Below are positions 1-13,000 of a DNA stretch of 64,000 nucleotides, one piece after another. The notes beneath the pieces are model-generated. The model made no database searches and was not told where the DNA came from. It saw nothing but the letters and a program-made list of their open reading frames with translations. The position numbers were made by a program, and so were the translations under genes. How positions within the stretch are numbered: position 1 is the first letter of the stretch; the number at the start of each line of letters is the position of its first letter. The DNA is from Azolla caroliniana (lineage: Eukaryota; Polypodiophyta): contig JBHGNT010000007.1 in the NCBI GenBank assembly GCA_043228905.1, positions 22,258,001 to 22,322,000 on the forward strand, in the 5' to 3' direction.

Positions 1-347
1 AATACAAATAAACTTTAGAAAATGCTCAGTATAGTCACCTTGGAGTACAAGATAAAAAAATGTGACATGATAATTAAAAAGAACCCATATACAATGGGTG
101 AAACGGTGAGCCCTTAACAACCCGTGTCAAGCACTTGCATTGTTAATGGATGCTCATGCACACTGAGGTAGTTTCATATTATAGAAATGGTTTACAAAAA
201 CAAGGTAAAATTATACATGGAAAAAATCAAGAATTTTTTCGTACTCAAACCTTTCCCCCCCTTCATTCAGGCTATAGATATATCTCATTCAATAATATGA
301 AGAATGAAGGTACTGTACTGTATATAGAACCTGAAGAACAAAACAGT

Positions 348-1206
348 CTATAATCTGTCTGCTATCTTTGTTAAAGCACCAGCAAGCTTGCCCAAAACAC
401 CAATCAAGCTCTCCATTTGATCTTTCCTTTGATTCCTATCGAGCTCGCTATTTACATTTTGTGACTCCAAATGGGCCGTCAAAACTTGGCTATTGGATTC
501 TAGCATTGAGTATAGTTGAGACTTGAACTCGTCGGTTTCTTCATTTGTCGAGTCACCCACTGGCCTCTTTCTCTTGCGCCGAGCATTTGCATTCGAGGCA
601 ACAACCTTGCCCTCATGTTGCATTGCATTTAATTCTCCATTATTGAACCGAGCACTGTCACACATGCCTGAAAGAAAGATAGATAGATATATTAACATCT
701 TTCACCTGAGAAACATTTGTACTGATTAGATACATATATGTAATGAATATGTATCTGTACCACATGTGTATGTATATGCATATGTATGTGTGTAATTATA
801 TGTGTGTATGTTCACCCATATGATATGCATATGCATCTGAACCTATATCACATGTATGTGATGCACATTGAACATTACATTTGCATGTATACAATAAGTC
901 TGAGTATTTTATTGCAAGTGTCCTGATGATGAAGCAAGAAGATTTTGTCTACCTGTTGGAGGGCCATGGGCAATGGCAGGGCTTTCTAGAGCTTGATTAA
1001 CCATTACTTCCTTCTCAGATGTGGGAGGCACTACATCCCCACCTATGCAACCACTATCAAAGATAACTTGGTCTCCACAGTAGGGACTTTTCCCGACCAG
1101 CGGATCAAAATAACTTTGTTCATAGCACACTTGCATGTGATTCTCTGTCTTAGTGTGGCTACTCATCAGGAACAAATAGGGAAGATGGCTTTCAATCTTT
1201 CTAACA
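348..1206 (-). CDS. 3' end of an unrecognised gene (last two exons, possible trihelix/MYB-SANT-like protein)
   Basis: Two exons join in phase on the minus strand: 953-1206 (acceptor at 1207-1209, donor GTAGAC after 953) and 348-667 (acceptor after a pyrimidine run, stop TAG at 348-350). The joined frame gives about 190 residues. The last part is charged and helical, with a basic patch (ARRKRKRP, a likely nuclear localisation signal), then a run rich in Gln, Leu and Ser ending LGKLAGALTKIADRL. This resembles the C-terminal helix of some plant trihelix or MYB/SANT-like DNA-binding proteins, but no DNA-binding domain is visible. Earlier exons should lie to the right; I could not place them with confidence between 1210 and 1990. 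The identity is a guess; the two-exon structure is better supported. Confidence 0.5.
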
Positions 1207-1398
1207 CTGCCAACATAAACATAAGAGTAAACACAATGGAATTATGTAAGCATCACAATTCAATGATCCCCCTCTTATTTGTGACTTCATTCATAAATTA
1301 TGAAATGGTAAATGGTGGAAAACGTAGAGATTAATATGGGAAAGATCAAATACAATCCAGGAATACCTGTATCGGTAACATAAGTCATTTCTACATAG

Positions 1399-2290
1399 TT
1401 CAGTATGTGATGCCAAGTTCCATACAAATCATTCAAATCATTCAAATCATTACATAGGATACTAATCAAGTATATGATGCCAATCAAACCATATAAAAAT
1501 CATTACGTAATGTCAATCAAATCATGTTACTCCTCATGTAATGCTTATGAATCCTTATGTCATCCTCATAAATTAATCCAATCAGAATTACACCATGCTA
1601 ATCAAATTATTTGAACCATTACGATATGTCAATTAATCATTTAAATTCCACACATCCACCAATTAAATGGCTCTTTCCAAAAACATTCAGCAAGCCATGA
1701 CAAACCCACATGAACTCAAATCAAATAAAATCTTTATTAATTATCATGGAAGGCCTCCAAAAAGAATGCGCTCATAAAGAACATGCTGGAGCAAATATGA
1801 AACAAACGAGAACCAAATTTAATATATGCCCAATAAAAGAAAATCCCAAACACGTTCTGTGATTACCATACCATATTTTTCTGAACCCTACTGGAAATTT
1901 TCCTAATTTCGTGCAACATTTTCGGAATAAAAAGAAAACCCAAAAGGCACACATACAGGCACACACCTGACCTTGAAGGAAGAAACCCTATATGGGCGAG
2001 ATGGCAGCGAGCTGGAGATTCACTCTTTGGCTATTGGTTGTAATGAAATGCAGAGAAAGGATTGAGGAAGGTTTTCTTCTTCTTCTTCTTCTTCTTCTTC
2101 TTCTTCTTTTTCTTTTGGCAAGGGTCTTTGTTTTTTTGCAATCTAGATTCTACACTGAGACATGGAACCAGAAGAAAAAACGAACATAGGAAACCCTAAC
2201 TAGAAGCAGTTGAGGATCAATAATCTAAACCCACAAACTGATTTTTTGTATAACTGCAAGAATAGCCCCCCCATGAGTTTTTCAGTTGAT
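1399..2290 (-). repeat. Duplicated block, copy A (probable 5' leader and first intron)
   Basis: This stretch aligns over roughly 890 bp with 16879-17770, starting at the shared run TTCAGTATGTGATGCCA and ending near TTTTGTATAACTGCAAGAATA. Identity is roughly 70 percent by eye with many small indels. On the minus strand it contains a leader-like exon with the words AATCTCCAGCTC and GCTGCCATC, ending at 1972 before a GT. The copy at 17.5 kb has the same words and a GT at the matching place. I read it as the leader plus first intron of a minus-strand gene, copied once within the window. Confidence 0.6.
2075..2117 (+). repeat. (CTT)n microsatellite
   Basis: An uninterrupted CTT/TTC array lies just upstream of the leader-like exon in copy A of the duplicated block. 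It translates as a run of leucines in one frame, which is not a real protein. The matching place in the copy at 17.6 kb lacks it. Confidence 0.9.
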
Positions 2291-2299
2291 TTTTATTGG

Positions 2300-4094
2300 A
2301 ACATATTCACCAGGAACAGACTCTCTCTCTCTCTCATAAGGGCCCCGATGTTACCCGGAAAATGTCGGTAGTAAAGTAATTTGGACAAACACCGCCCCGA
2401 ATTTGCCTCTCTCTCTCTCTTTCTCTCGATTAAAACTTCCAATTTAGTGATACAAGATTTACACTACTTCGAACAAATATCATCGTAGATTTTTTCGAAG
2501 CTCAAGGGTATTTCCGAGGAAATGTCTAAAAACTTGCGGGTCTTTTGGCATTTTTGCCGTACTTAATGACCTACGTCCAAGGTTTAGATAGTCCTAGCTA
2601 TCTAGGTTTGGTAGCACACCGTGTCATCGGTGTGTGAGGTTTTATAATCACAAGCTTCTATTTGTTGGTCATAGTACAGATAGGTGCATAGTAGAGTACT
2701 TGTATGTTAAAAAAACATGAAATTGGGTATGCATGCAATGGATTATAACTGTAGAAAGCAATAGAGAAGTAAGGAATTCTCATCCTTGGGAAAGTAGTTA
2801 CTAGTGTTAAATCAAGATCCAATACAAATAGGTAATTGTAGCTAAGGGCACATGAGGTTTTGAGGCCTCGAGATCAATGAATGCAATGTTGATATCCTTA
2901 GTTTAGATGTAGCATATCAAGCAAACCTAGCTATGTTATGATTCGTGTAGAAAAGGCCACTATGTCGTATTTAAATGTTTAAGCAATTATGATTGTCAAA
3001 ACACTTTTACAATATGCTCATTTGCTTGCATAATAATGCCATACTTGGTCTCCCATAGTGACATCCTCATCAAAGAAGGAAATTAGCAGGTAGGAACAAA
3101 TGAGTTAAATGTTTAACATCCTCTTCACCATTTTTTGGGTGTGCATTTGATAGGAAAGCTTAAGGAAACAAAAAACACCCATGCAAGGCAACAATTTCTA
3201 CTCCATTGTACTGTTTGGAAAAATATACTGCACTGGTTTTACCATGGAATAATGTAAAATGCTCCCTGAAATGCACATCTTCGACAAAAACATTATACCA
3301 TGGACAACAAAGTATAATAGGAAGTTTCAAACCTCAAAATCGACAAACCCTAAAGTCACATGGCCAACCATATTTTAGTCTCATAGCATTTTTGCAAACT
3401 TTAGATCTTCAAGAGAACCATGCAATGTTTCATGATTCTTATTGGATCTAGTACTCACACATACACCTAGAGTATAAATATATATCAACAATGGCACTCA
3501 TATCCATTGTTTAATAAGATCTGGAATCATCACCAATTTTGAATAGCTAATCTAAATCCACCACACACAAACAGATTTGTTTGGACGTACAAAAGTATCA
3601 TGAATTAATAATATACAAGACAGTTTACATCAAAATGTGGATACAAATATGTGATCCATGGAATTACAATATTGTCGGGCATACCGCATATTTTGATAAA
3701 AGTATGTTCAGGCAAGGCAAAGACAGATTCTTGTTCCTGTAGATCCACTAGAAGACCTGGCAAATATTCAGATGATGCAATTGCAAGATTTTCTTTCTTG
3801 ATTGAACTTCTCAAAAGTTATGGAACCCTATGGACGACTAACCATCCAGAATGAATATTTGATATAACTTCCGTACTGAATAAGTGAGTATAAATGTGTT
3901 ACCCCTGAATGACCTCAATCTACAGAGGTCCAAATCTCATCAAAGCATAAGAAGAACAAATATTGAAGGTCTAATATTTGAAGGCCTCCAATATTAAAGA
4001 TGATGCAAGTGCTAGTTTCCTTTCTTAATTGAGCATCTCTGATCAGACATTTGATTCTTGCTAAAACAAGATTGCATTATCGTCAATGAGAATT
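2300..4094. other. Intergenic, 3' side of ARV1
   Basis: No gene is supported here. Short CT runs occur at 2323 and 2408. A tandem-like pair links 3762-3812 with about 3988-4038, sharing AATATT, GATGATGCAA and a TTTCTTTCTTGATTGA-type segment. The second member covers the 3' flank of ARV1, so part of the ARV1 3' end appears to have been duplicated downstream. A minus frame at 3605-3814 covers the first member; I do not recognise its product. Confidence 0.4.
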
Positions 4095-7000
4095 TTAACT
4101 GCAATACCGCAATAGCATGCCCACAACGCATCTTGCTAAAGAGCCAGCAGTAATGATTGTGGCAGCTACTGGCGTGGTAACATTCATAATCACTGCCATA
4201 TACATACATAACACACTCAATCAGCAGTATAGAATGCAAAGAATTTTCAATGAAAGAAAACAGAATAGACATTACCCTTAATTGCTATGGTGTTCGAAGA
4301 CAAAATGAACATCTCAACTATGTACACCATGAAAGGTGAGAATTCCCATACCTGCACAATGGCAGACTCTATTAAATGATGAAGTCACATAAGGTCAATA
4401 CTATCAAATAGCTAGTTGACCTCCACTCAAAGAGATATAGGGAAAAACATTTCTGGATATTAACCAGAATGCCCATTGGTTTTCAAAGATTACCGAGATA
4501 CCCATGCAGAGTAATTGTCTGAAAACACGGGTTTCTGGTAAGTAACTAGAAAGTTAGGTGTTTTTCCCTTTATCCTAAAAATACACTTATAGGGCTGCAG
4601 TATACATTATAAACCATCATTGCAAATCTAAACAGCTTGAAGTAAATACATGGAATCTACCATCATTGCGAAAGTAAACAGCTTGAAATAGCTCGAAAGA
4701 AGCAACGCGTGTAAAATGTCCACCCATCTCCTGCATAAACAACAAAAAAACACAGCCTTATCATTGTATACAAGTATTACAAATTGAGTGCAACAAAGCT
4801 TTTTTTTCATTTTTGAAACCACTATTTATTATACATGTGCTTTAAGAACAACAGATCAGTATGGTTTTTTCAAAACAAATAGATCTAGCGCTATTCTCAA
4901 CACTCAAATTTTTGAAAGTGCTAATAGCATAGAGAACATTTTCAACAAAACTCTTCAGTGCATGACTAATAATTCCAATTATAAGATTGTGGGTGGGATT
5001 GGGATTTTGATTAAGGGTGATCCCGTGAATCATAGTTGTACATGCCTTTATTTTGGTTTGTTGTTCTCAAAGACAAGACAACACTCAAGATGTAATCCCT
5101 TGTTTGGTCTTATAGGCCATTTTGGCCTCTTAAAAGACATTAATATTTCTTTCTTTCTTTCTTCAGTAATCAAAGATTCTTCTTTGCGCCTCCCCCTTTA
5201 TTGGAAAATTCTAAAAACATTTTCATTCAGATTCTAGTTCATACTTTTGATGGAGCAGTACATGAGCTGAAAACATTAGCATAGCCATTCTTACGACCAG
5301 CTATCCCATGATACTGGATAACTATATAGCAATCATGATAAGCCATTATTTCAAAATTAGCCAAGCTGCATTGATCAATTTAGGGTCGGGGGTGATTGAA
5401 TGGGTAGAGAAGCATGGATTGTACACTAGGGGCATGCAGGTTTTAGGAGGGGGGTTATTACCCTAGACCACATATCATTCAGATTCTAGTTCATAATTTT
5501 GATGGAGCAGTACATGAGCTGAAAACATTAGCATACCCATTCTTACGACCAGGTATCCCATGATGCTGGATAACTATATAGCAATCATGATAAGCCATTA
5601 TTTCAAAATTAGCCAACCTACATTGATCAATTTAGGGTCGGAGGTGAGTGAATGGGTAGAGAAGCATGGATTGTACACTAGGGGCACACAGGTTTTAGGA
5701 GGGGGTTTATTACCCTAGACCACTTATCAACGCTATGAGCTCTTGTTGAGGGTGAGCTCGTGATATGGGGATAGATCTCTTCTTGTGGTCTTCCACAAAG
5801 CAATGGATAGATTGCACTTAGCTGGACTCAAGCCACAACTGGAAGCTGCTGAAAGATGAAGGATTTGAAGAGGGGGATTTATGTACTCATTAGTCAGTAT
5901 CAGGAGAAGCCTGGGCTCCAAGAAGAGCAACACATAGTGCAACCAGGACCATTAGGATACCACAAGGATGACCCTCATCTCTCACTCTCTTTGAGCTTTA
6001 CATCCATGAGATTTCAGATTACATAGATAGATTGAGGAAGGCATCCAATAACATCTAAGGGCCTACATTCATTTTGTGATGAAAATAATTTTTCTGCAGG
6101 CGTTGGTCAGACCATGTTGACGATGTTTGACACAGCTCCCATATGGGTGAATGCTCAATATGCTGGATATCAGTTTCAACTTAGGGTGCAACATGCAGAG
6201 TAAACAAATCATTTGTATATAAATCATTCGAATGTGGAAGTAACATTCAAAAGAATCTCATTTCTCCTTGAAAGAAGCATCCACAGCGTGACACTATAGA
6301 GGTTATGTTGCGTTGGGGACACTTGAGAGACAATGAACCTATGAACAGTTCAAGGACCACACGCCAAGCTATGGCTGTTCAATACATTGGTTGCTCCTGC
6401 CCTCTTGTATGGAGTACAGTTATGGGAATCACAACTTAACAATGCACAAGATTGGAGAAACATCAGAAGGCAATTACTTTCAATGATTTCCCACATTATG
6501 AGGTGCGCAATGTCAACACCACATGAGTTAGCTAGAGCTGTGTTGGGAGCATCCCAAACAATACCAAGGCACGTTTTAAAGTCATGGCTTGTTTACATCA
6601 AATCTGGGAGTTAACTACACATCACTATCCATGGTTAGCTCTTTCCCCATCTATATAGCTAGCAAAGGAAGGTGCAACCACCAGTTGATGGTATTCAATA
6701 ATGAAAGCTTGGTCAAAGTTACTCATGATTACAGATGTTCAAATCGTTTGGTTTTAAACATTTTTCTTTTGTTACTTACATTGAAATAAATAGATGTAAT
6801 CTTTGCCAGATATCATCGCATTATGGCCCTTAAGACACGTGAATGTATCTTTCTTTCTAGATGTATCTATATTTCTTTGTTTATGTGATTGTGAAGTTTC
6901 ACTCATGTAAGTACTTGATTTCTTTTTATTACAAGTTGACTGTGCCAGTGACAACAGTGAAAATGTTTGCTAGCAGTTATTTTTTCAGAAGTTTTACTCT

Positions 7001-10000
7001 GGTGTTGGGTTCAGACTGTTGCACCTTATTATGGTGTTGGTTTCTGAGATTGTGTGATCCTTGAAATTCTCAACCCAAATTTTATCTTCAAGGAAATAGA
7101 TGCAATATGGAATCAATTTTCGAACAAATAAATTGCAAAATCTCAAATCAGCCAGAAAAAGGACATCAGAGACAAAGACAGACTATATTATGTGCTGCTT
7201 ACCATAACCTCCAAAGTGAGTCATGTCGTATCAGAAATTGCGAGGTTATCAATATTGTCAGGAAAAATACCACATTTTGAACCAAAACAAGACCCACGAG
7301 CTGGAAATGATATGAACATAAGTGTGTTAATTTATTACATAAATCTAGTAATTCAGTTTCTTAATATTGTCAATTCAATATATGATTTCTCTGAGTACCT
7401 TTCCAGCAGTTAAAATGAAGGTTAAGAAATTGTCCCATTTAATTGCATCAACTTTCTCAGATCCAATTAATGATTGTCTGCCTGTGTTAAATTTAGTCGA
7501 GATTAAGGGAAAAACATGGTAGTACACTGCCTAAAATTTGCGATCTTCCCAAACACAGAATTCTAGGCATGTTCATAAAATTCCATTATCATGGATACAA
7601 GAGTCCAATATAATGAATAGGAGACTTGTTTTAAATATTAGCCCCTGCCATAAAAACAGATTTGGGATGTTCATTATTGCAGCTAAAAAAAGGGTACCAC
7701 AGAATTGTAAACCTAAATGCACAAACTCACCTTGATGTTCAGCTTGCTTAAGTCAGGATTATTGAAGAATAAATGCCGGTATACCTCTGATTTGTGAAGA
7801 ATTAAGTCAATAAGGATAATCTGCATTACAATAAAACTCTTGCTACTCTCAAAATAATGTGATCTGAAAGAGTAAAGTGTGAATTATGAATGTGTATACA
7901 ATGAAAATGCACTCAATTAACAAGAATCCACGCTTACAAAATTGAAGATAACCTGGGAGAAAAGATTGTAAGCAATCATGAAAACATTGCAATCCATCTT
8001 AGAGTGATTGCTAGACAACTTTGATTGTGTTGGCATACATGCATCTTGGAACAGCATACTTAAAATCATTTATCAAGGAGAACAGAGATATGTAACACTC
8101 TTTGTGAAGTCATTGGATCCCACTACAAATGAACCTTAGAAAAATCTTTGGCTGTATTTGAATTAGTCCTAAATGGCCTTCATGAGACCATATCACAAAT
8201 TGAACTCTTCCCCCTATGCTGTAGGAAAATGGCTGTCTGGTCATTTCCTTAGTAGTATTGGATGATATTGCAAGTGAAGAGCCCAAATGTTCCATAAGTA
8301 TACGGATTAGTTCTGTATAGGATCTAGATAACCCAAACAAACGTAACATGGAAGAAGATTCACTGCAAAGCATTTACATATTGTCACACTCAGTGTGCCT
8401 TGTAGTGGACTGAACATATGTATTGTGAAATGCTCTCAAGAATAGCCTCCATTTCATTATGTCTCAAGTTACATTTTATAGACTCTCTCTTAGCGTGGAG
8501 GGTGTTCTCCCGCTCCAATTAGCTCTACTAATTATGGGGCTTGGTGGGGGCCTAGTTTGGGTGTGGTGCATGAGGCTTGGTAGGGGCCTAATTTGGGTGT
8601 GGTCTATGTGTGGTGCATGGGGCTTGGTAGGGGCCTAATCTAGGTGTGGTCCATGTGACCACCACAATTCCCCCTTGTAAAAAAAAAAAGTTACTGTGCA
8701 ATCGAAGCGCGACGAGGCGTGGACGACGGTTCCAGACAGGGGGATGACACGGGCGTGGGCGTAGGCATGAGTGTGGGCGGGGGCGGGGGCGGGGGCGGGG
8801 GCGGTGGTAGTTGATGGAAGGGCTTCATGCGAGACTGGTGAGCAAAGGTAGAGCAGTTGTTGGAGGCGCGGCGGAGTAGGTATGTAGTGTCGCATATCTG
8901 CTTTTGAACTTCGAAGGGACCGATCCATCGGTGCATGAGCGATTCGCTGAGACCGCGACGACAGATGGGGAAGTAGACGAGGACTTTGTCACCGACGTGG
9001 TATTGATGGTCGACACGGCCTATATCGTGTTGTCGTTTTTGGCGTAGTTGTGCCTGGTGCAGGTTGCTCGTGATGGCTTTGCGGAGGAGGGGCTGGAGTT
9101 GTTGTAGGTGGGACCACCAAGACACTGCGTTAGCGTGGAGTCGTGTGGTTGGTTGCAGGACTGCCACTTCTGGGGGTAAGCGTGGGTCCCTTCCGTAAAG
9201 GGCCCGAAATGGGCTAATGCGGGTAGAGGCTTGCACAGTTGTGTTGTAGGCATGCGTAACGAAGGGCAAGATTCGGTCCCAGGTTGAGTGCAGCGGATCG
9301 ATGTAGGCTGAGATTTGTTGTTTTAAGGTTCGATTGAGGCGCTCCGTCAACCCATTCGTTTGCGGATGGTAGGGTGACGTGAATAACTGTTGGATTCCTA
9401 GTTGTGTTGAAACGAGGCGTAGGAGCTCACCGTTGAACTGGGGTCCTCGATCGGACAAGATTTGGAGTGGGCAACCGTGGGGGAAGATGATTTTCTCCAA
9501 TAGTTTGGAGGCGATGGTCATAGCCTTTGCATCTGGGATAGCGGCCGTCTCAGCCCAACGCGTCAAGTACTCGGTGATGACGAGTATGAATTTGTTCCCT
9601 CCTTGTGACTCGGGAAAGGGGCCCATAATGTCTCATCCGACGATTTCAAATGGAACTTGAACTTGTATCGGATGTAAGAGGCCTTGAGCCACTTGAGGTG
9701 ATTTGATGGCCTGACATAAGTTGCATGCTTTGATGTAGGAGGCGACCTCGTGGCGTAGCCCAGGCCAATAGAATTTGCGACGAATTTTGTCGAGCACCTT
9801 ATGAAAACCCAAGTGGCCGGACAACGGGTGATCGTGGAAGAAACGAAGGTAAGACTGGCGTAGTTGCTCAGGCACGTAGACTCGGGGTTCTTTGCCTACT
9901 TGACAAAAAAGTAGGACATTATCCTGGATCATGAATTGCTTGGTGAGGGATGATGTCGGTTCAGCTCGTAGGCGGTGGCAGATATCTTGGATTTGTTTGT

Positions 10001-13000
10001 CGTGTTGTTGCATGTTGGCCATTTGGGACGAGGATATGGGGAAATCGATTGTGTTGGAGGTGATCTGGTTCGCCTGAAAGGATATGCGGGATAATCCATC
10101 GGCGACGATGTTTTGTGGACCATGGCGATAGCGCAGAGTGAATGTGTAATCCTGTAGCGCCAAAACCCAACGAAGTAAGCAGCCGGGTGGATGAGCCTTC
10201 TTTATGAGGGAGAGCAATGGCTGATGGTCGGTTTCGACTGATGTATTTGATCCGTGAAGGTATGGGTGGAAACGATGGAATGCCCAGACGATGGCGAGGA
10301 ACTCTTTTTCAGTTGTCGAGTAATTTTGTTCGGCTTTGGTAAGTGACCGACTGATGTAGGCAATCGGGCGGAGTTGGTCGTTGTCGTCGGATTGGAGCAG
10401 GACCGCACCAAGGCCGACATTGGAGGCATCCGTCTGCAGATGGAAAGGCTTCGTGAAATCAGGGTGGGCCAGGAGGTCAGAGGCTTGGAGTGTTCTCTTG
10501 AGCTGCAGGAAGCTGGATTCGCAGGCTTCGGTCCACAGGAAGGGTGCGTCTTTTTGTAGGAGCGCGCGTAGTGGGGCTGACAGGTCGGCTAGCCGTGGGA
10601 TGAAACGAAGAGAGAACGTGAGGAGGCCGAGGAAGCGTTGAAGCTGCTTGACTGTGGTGGGGCGTGGGAATTTTTGGACTGCTTCTGTCTTCTCCGGGTC
10701 CATTTGTATTCCGTCGGAGGAGATGACGTACCCAAGGAAGCGGAGGCACGTACTACCCCATCGGCACTTCTTCCATTGCAGCTGCAATCGATAGCGTTGA
10801 ACACAAGTTAGGACCTCCCGAAGGACTTGAAGGTGTTCTGCCCAAGTGCTTGTATGTACCAGAATATCGTCTAGATAGACGATGACGACACGGCGGGTGA
10901 TGAGATCATCGAAGATGGCATTAGCCATTCGCTGGAATGTGCTCCCCGCATCAGATAGGCCAAAGGGCATCCGTGTGAACTGAAAAATGCCTTTCCTAGT
11001 GCGGAATGCAGTTTTGTGGGCATCGTGAGGATTCATCGGGATCTGCCAATATCCCGAGGCTAGATCGAGGGAGGTGAAGTACTTTGATTTGCCAAGCTGG
11101 TCGAGGAGGTCATCGATACGAGGGAGAGGGTATCGGTCATGGGTGGTGACATGGTTCAGTTGTCGGAAGTCGACACAAAAGCGGTAAGAACCATCCCCTT
11201 TCTTTACCATGTGTGGTTCCGAGATCCACTCGCTCTTGGAAGGTGTGATAATCCCTTGTTGAAGCATAGTTTTGACGGCGTTGTCGATGCGCTCGTGGTC
11301 GAGAGGCGAGCGACGTCGGGGAGCTGCGTTGATGGGGCGGGCGTTGCCTGTAGGAATCGTGTGGTGAATCGGAAAACGGACCGAGGGAGGTTTTACAGGT
11401 GGTGTAGACAACGAGGGAAAGGTGGCGAGGAGCCATCTGATGTCGTTGATGCGCTCCGCCGGTGATATCAGGTACTGTGTGTTGCTGATGTGGGTGGTAT
11501 CCCGCGGAGTAGTGAAGAGCGCGATCGGAATGTGATTTGGGAGGATGAGCTGTTGTGCGGAGAAATCGAGACAGGCTCGACTATGGAGGAACCAATCACA
11601 TCCCAAGGTGATTGAGAACAACTGGCGCGGGAGGACGTAGAAACGATGGTGGATCTGGGCGGAACTAATGGTGAGCATGCACCTGACTTGCGTATGTGAG
11701 TGGTACACCCGTTGTTGGTCGCCGAAGAGGATTTTAATGGGCGGTGCGTGGCTCGTGGGAAGTTGTAATTGGGTGACTAAATCTGCGCTGATGGAAGAGA
11801 TGCTGCTGCCGGAGTCGAGGAGAACTTCTTGGGTCGTGTGCTGGAAGCGGGCGATTGTGGTACAAACGGGCGAAGTTGATGAAGTGGAGGCGTGGACGTG
11901 CGGGGGCGGCTTGATCGTGGGAGAAACGGGAGAAGTTGAGGACGTGGAGACGTGGACGTGCGGGGGCGGCTCTCCCTGCAGCACCCCGCGCATTAGTTTT
12001 CCGGGAGCTCAGAGAGGGAGGCAGCGTCAGCCAATTGGACGTTTTGCTTCTGATTGGTGATTCTGCCACTTTCGGCAGTGACGCCGAATGTGGCCATAGT
12101 TGTTGCAGTAGAAACATTTGGGGCGTCCCTGGCTGTCTCGTTCGGGCAATGCACGCTTGGCACGTAATTGCGCGTTCTGGATGTCGATGTCCATGGGAGT
12201 GACGGCTGGTATAGTGTTTGTATGATCATGACTGAGATTACCTGGTGTGTGCATGTCGTGCGCGTCTGCAGCTTCGATGCATTGGGCAGTGAGGATGGCT
12301 TCGTGTAGTGTCGTCGGGCCTTGATCGCGTACACGGCGGCGGAGGTCATGTCGTATACGCGGCCAGAAAAAAAACAACTTCATGTCCTCCGACATGTTGG
12401 CGTCAGCCCGGCGTAGGATCTGCACAAAACGAACCGCGAACTGGGTGATGGGTTCGCGTGGTTGTTGGGTAATTGACTCAAGATGTTGTAGGACCGTCTG
12501 GCGGGAGTCTTGATGAGCAAAATTCCGAATCATGGCTGCCCGTAACAGATCCCAGTCGTTGCGTGTCTCTTCGGGTTGTTGTACAAGCCATGTTGCCGCG
12601 ATATTCTCGAGGAGTGTCTTCATCTCCATTGCCTTCCGAGGGTGTGGCCACTGGTGGTAACTGGCCACCATTTCGAAATGATCCAGCCAAGAGAGGACGT
12701 CTTCCGATGGTAGGCCGGAGAACGGTTTTGGGCGAACTCGAGAGTCCGGGAGATTTTGTTGTGGCTCGGATCGTGCTGAAAGAAAGGACAACATGGCTTG
12801 GTTAGTATGGTTAACTTGTAAAATGATGTTGGACAGAGCTTGAACCAGTTGGTCGATTGGCGATGTGGGCTGGTGTCCTTGATTGTGTTGTAGGAATTCC
12901 GGATTCATCGAGTTTGCGTTGCCGTCGTTGTTGTCGTGTTGCATCGTGGCGGGCGTTGTTGGGGTCGTGAGTTGGGGTGGCTTGGCCCGTCTTCTCCACC

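Noticed and set aside
1992-2189. Plus-strand frame with a run of leucines
   Set aside because: The run is the (CTT)n repeat; the frame lies in a duplicated noncoding block and its copy at 17.5 kb does not keep it.
3605-3814. Small minus-strand gene downstream of ARV1
   Set aside because: No domain or splice-consistent partner; part of it is a diverged duplicate of the ARV1 3' flank.
11668-12060. Plus-strand frames of 100 or more codons across element A
   Set aside because: They are shadows of gag and pol on the other strand; all retroelement motifs are on the minus strand.
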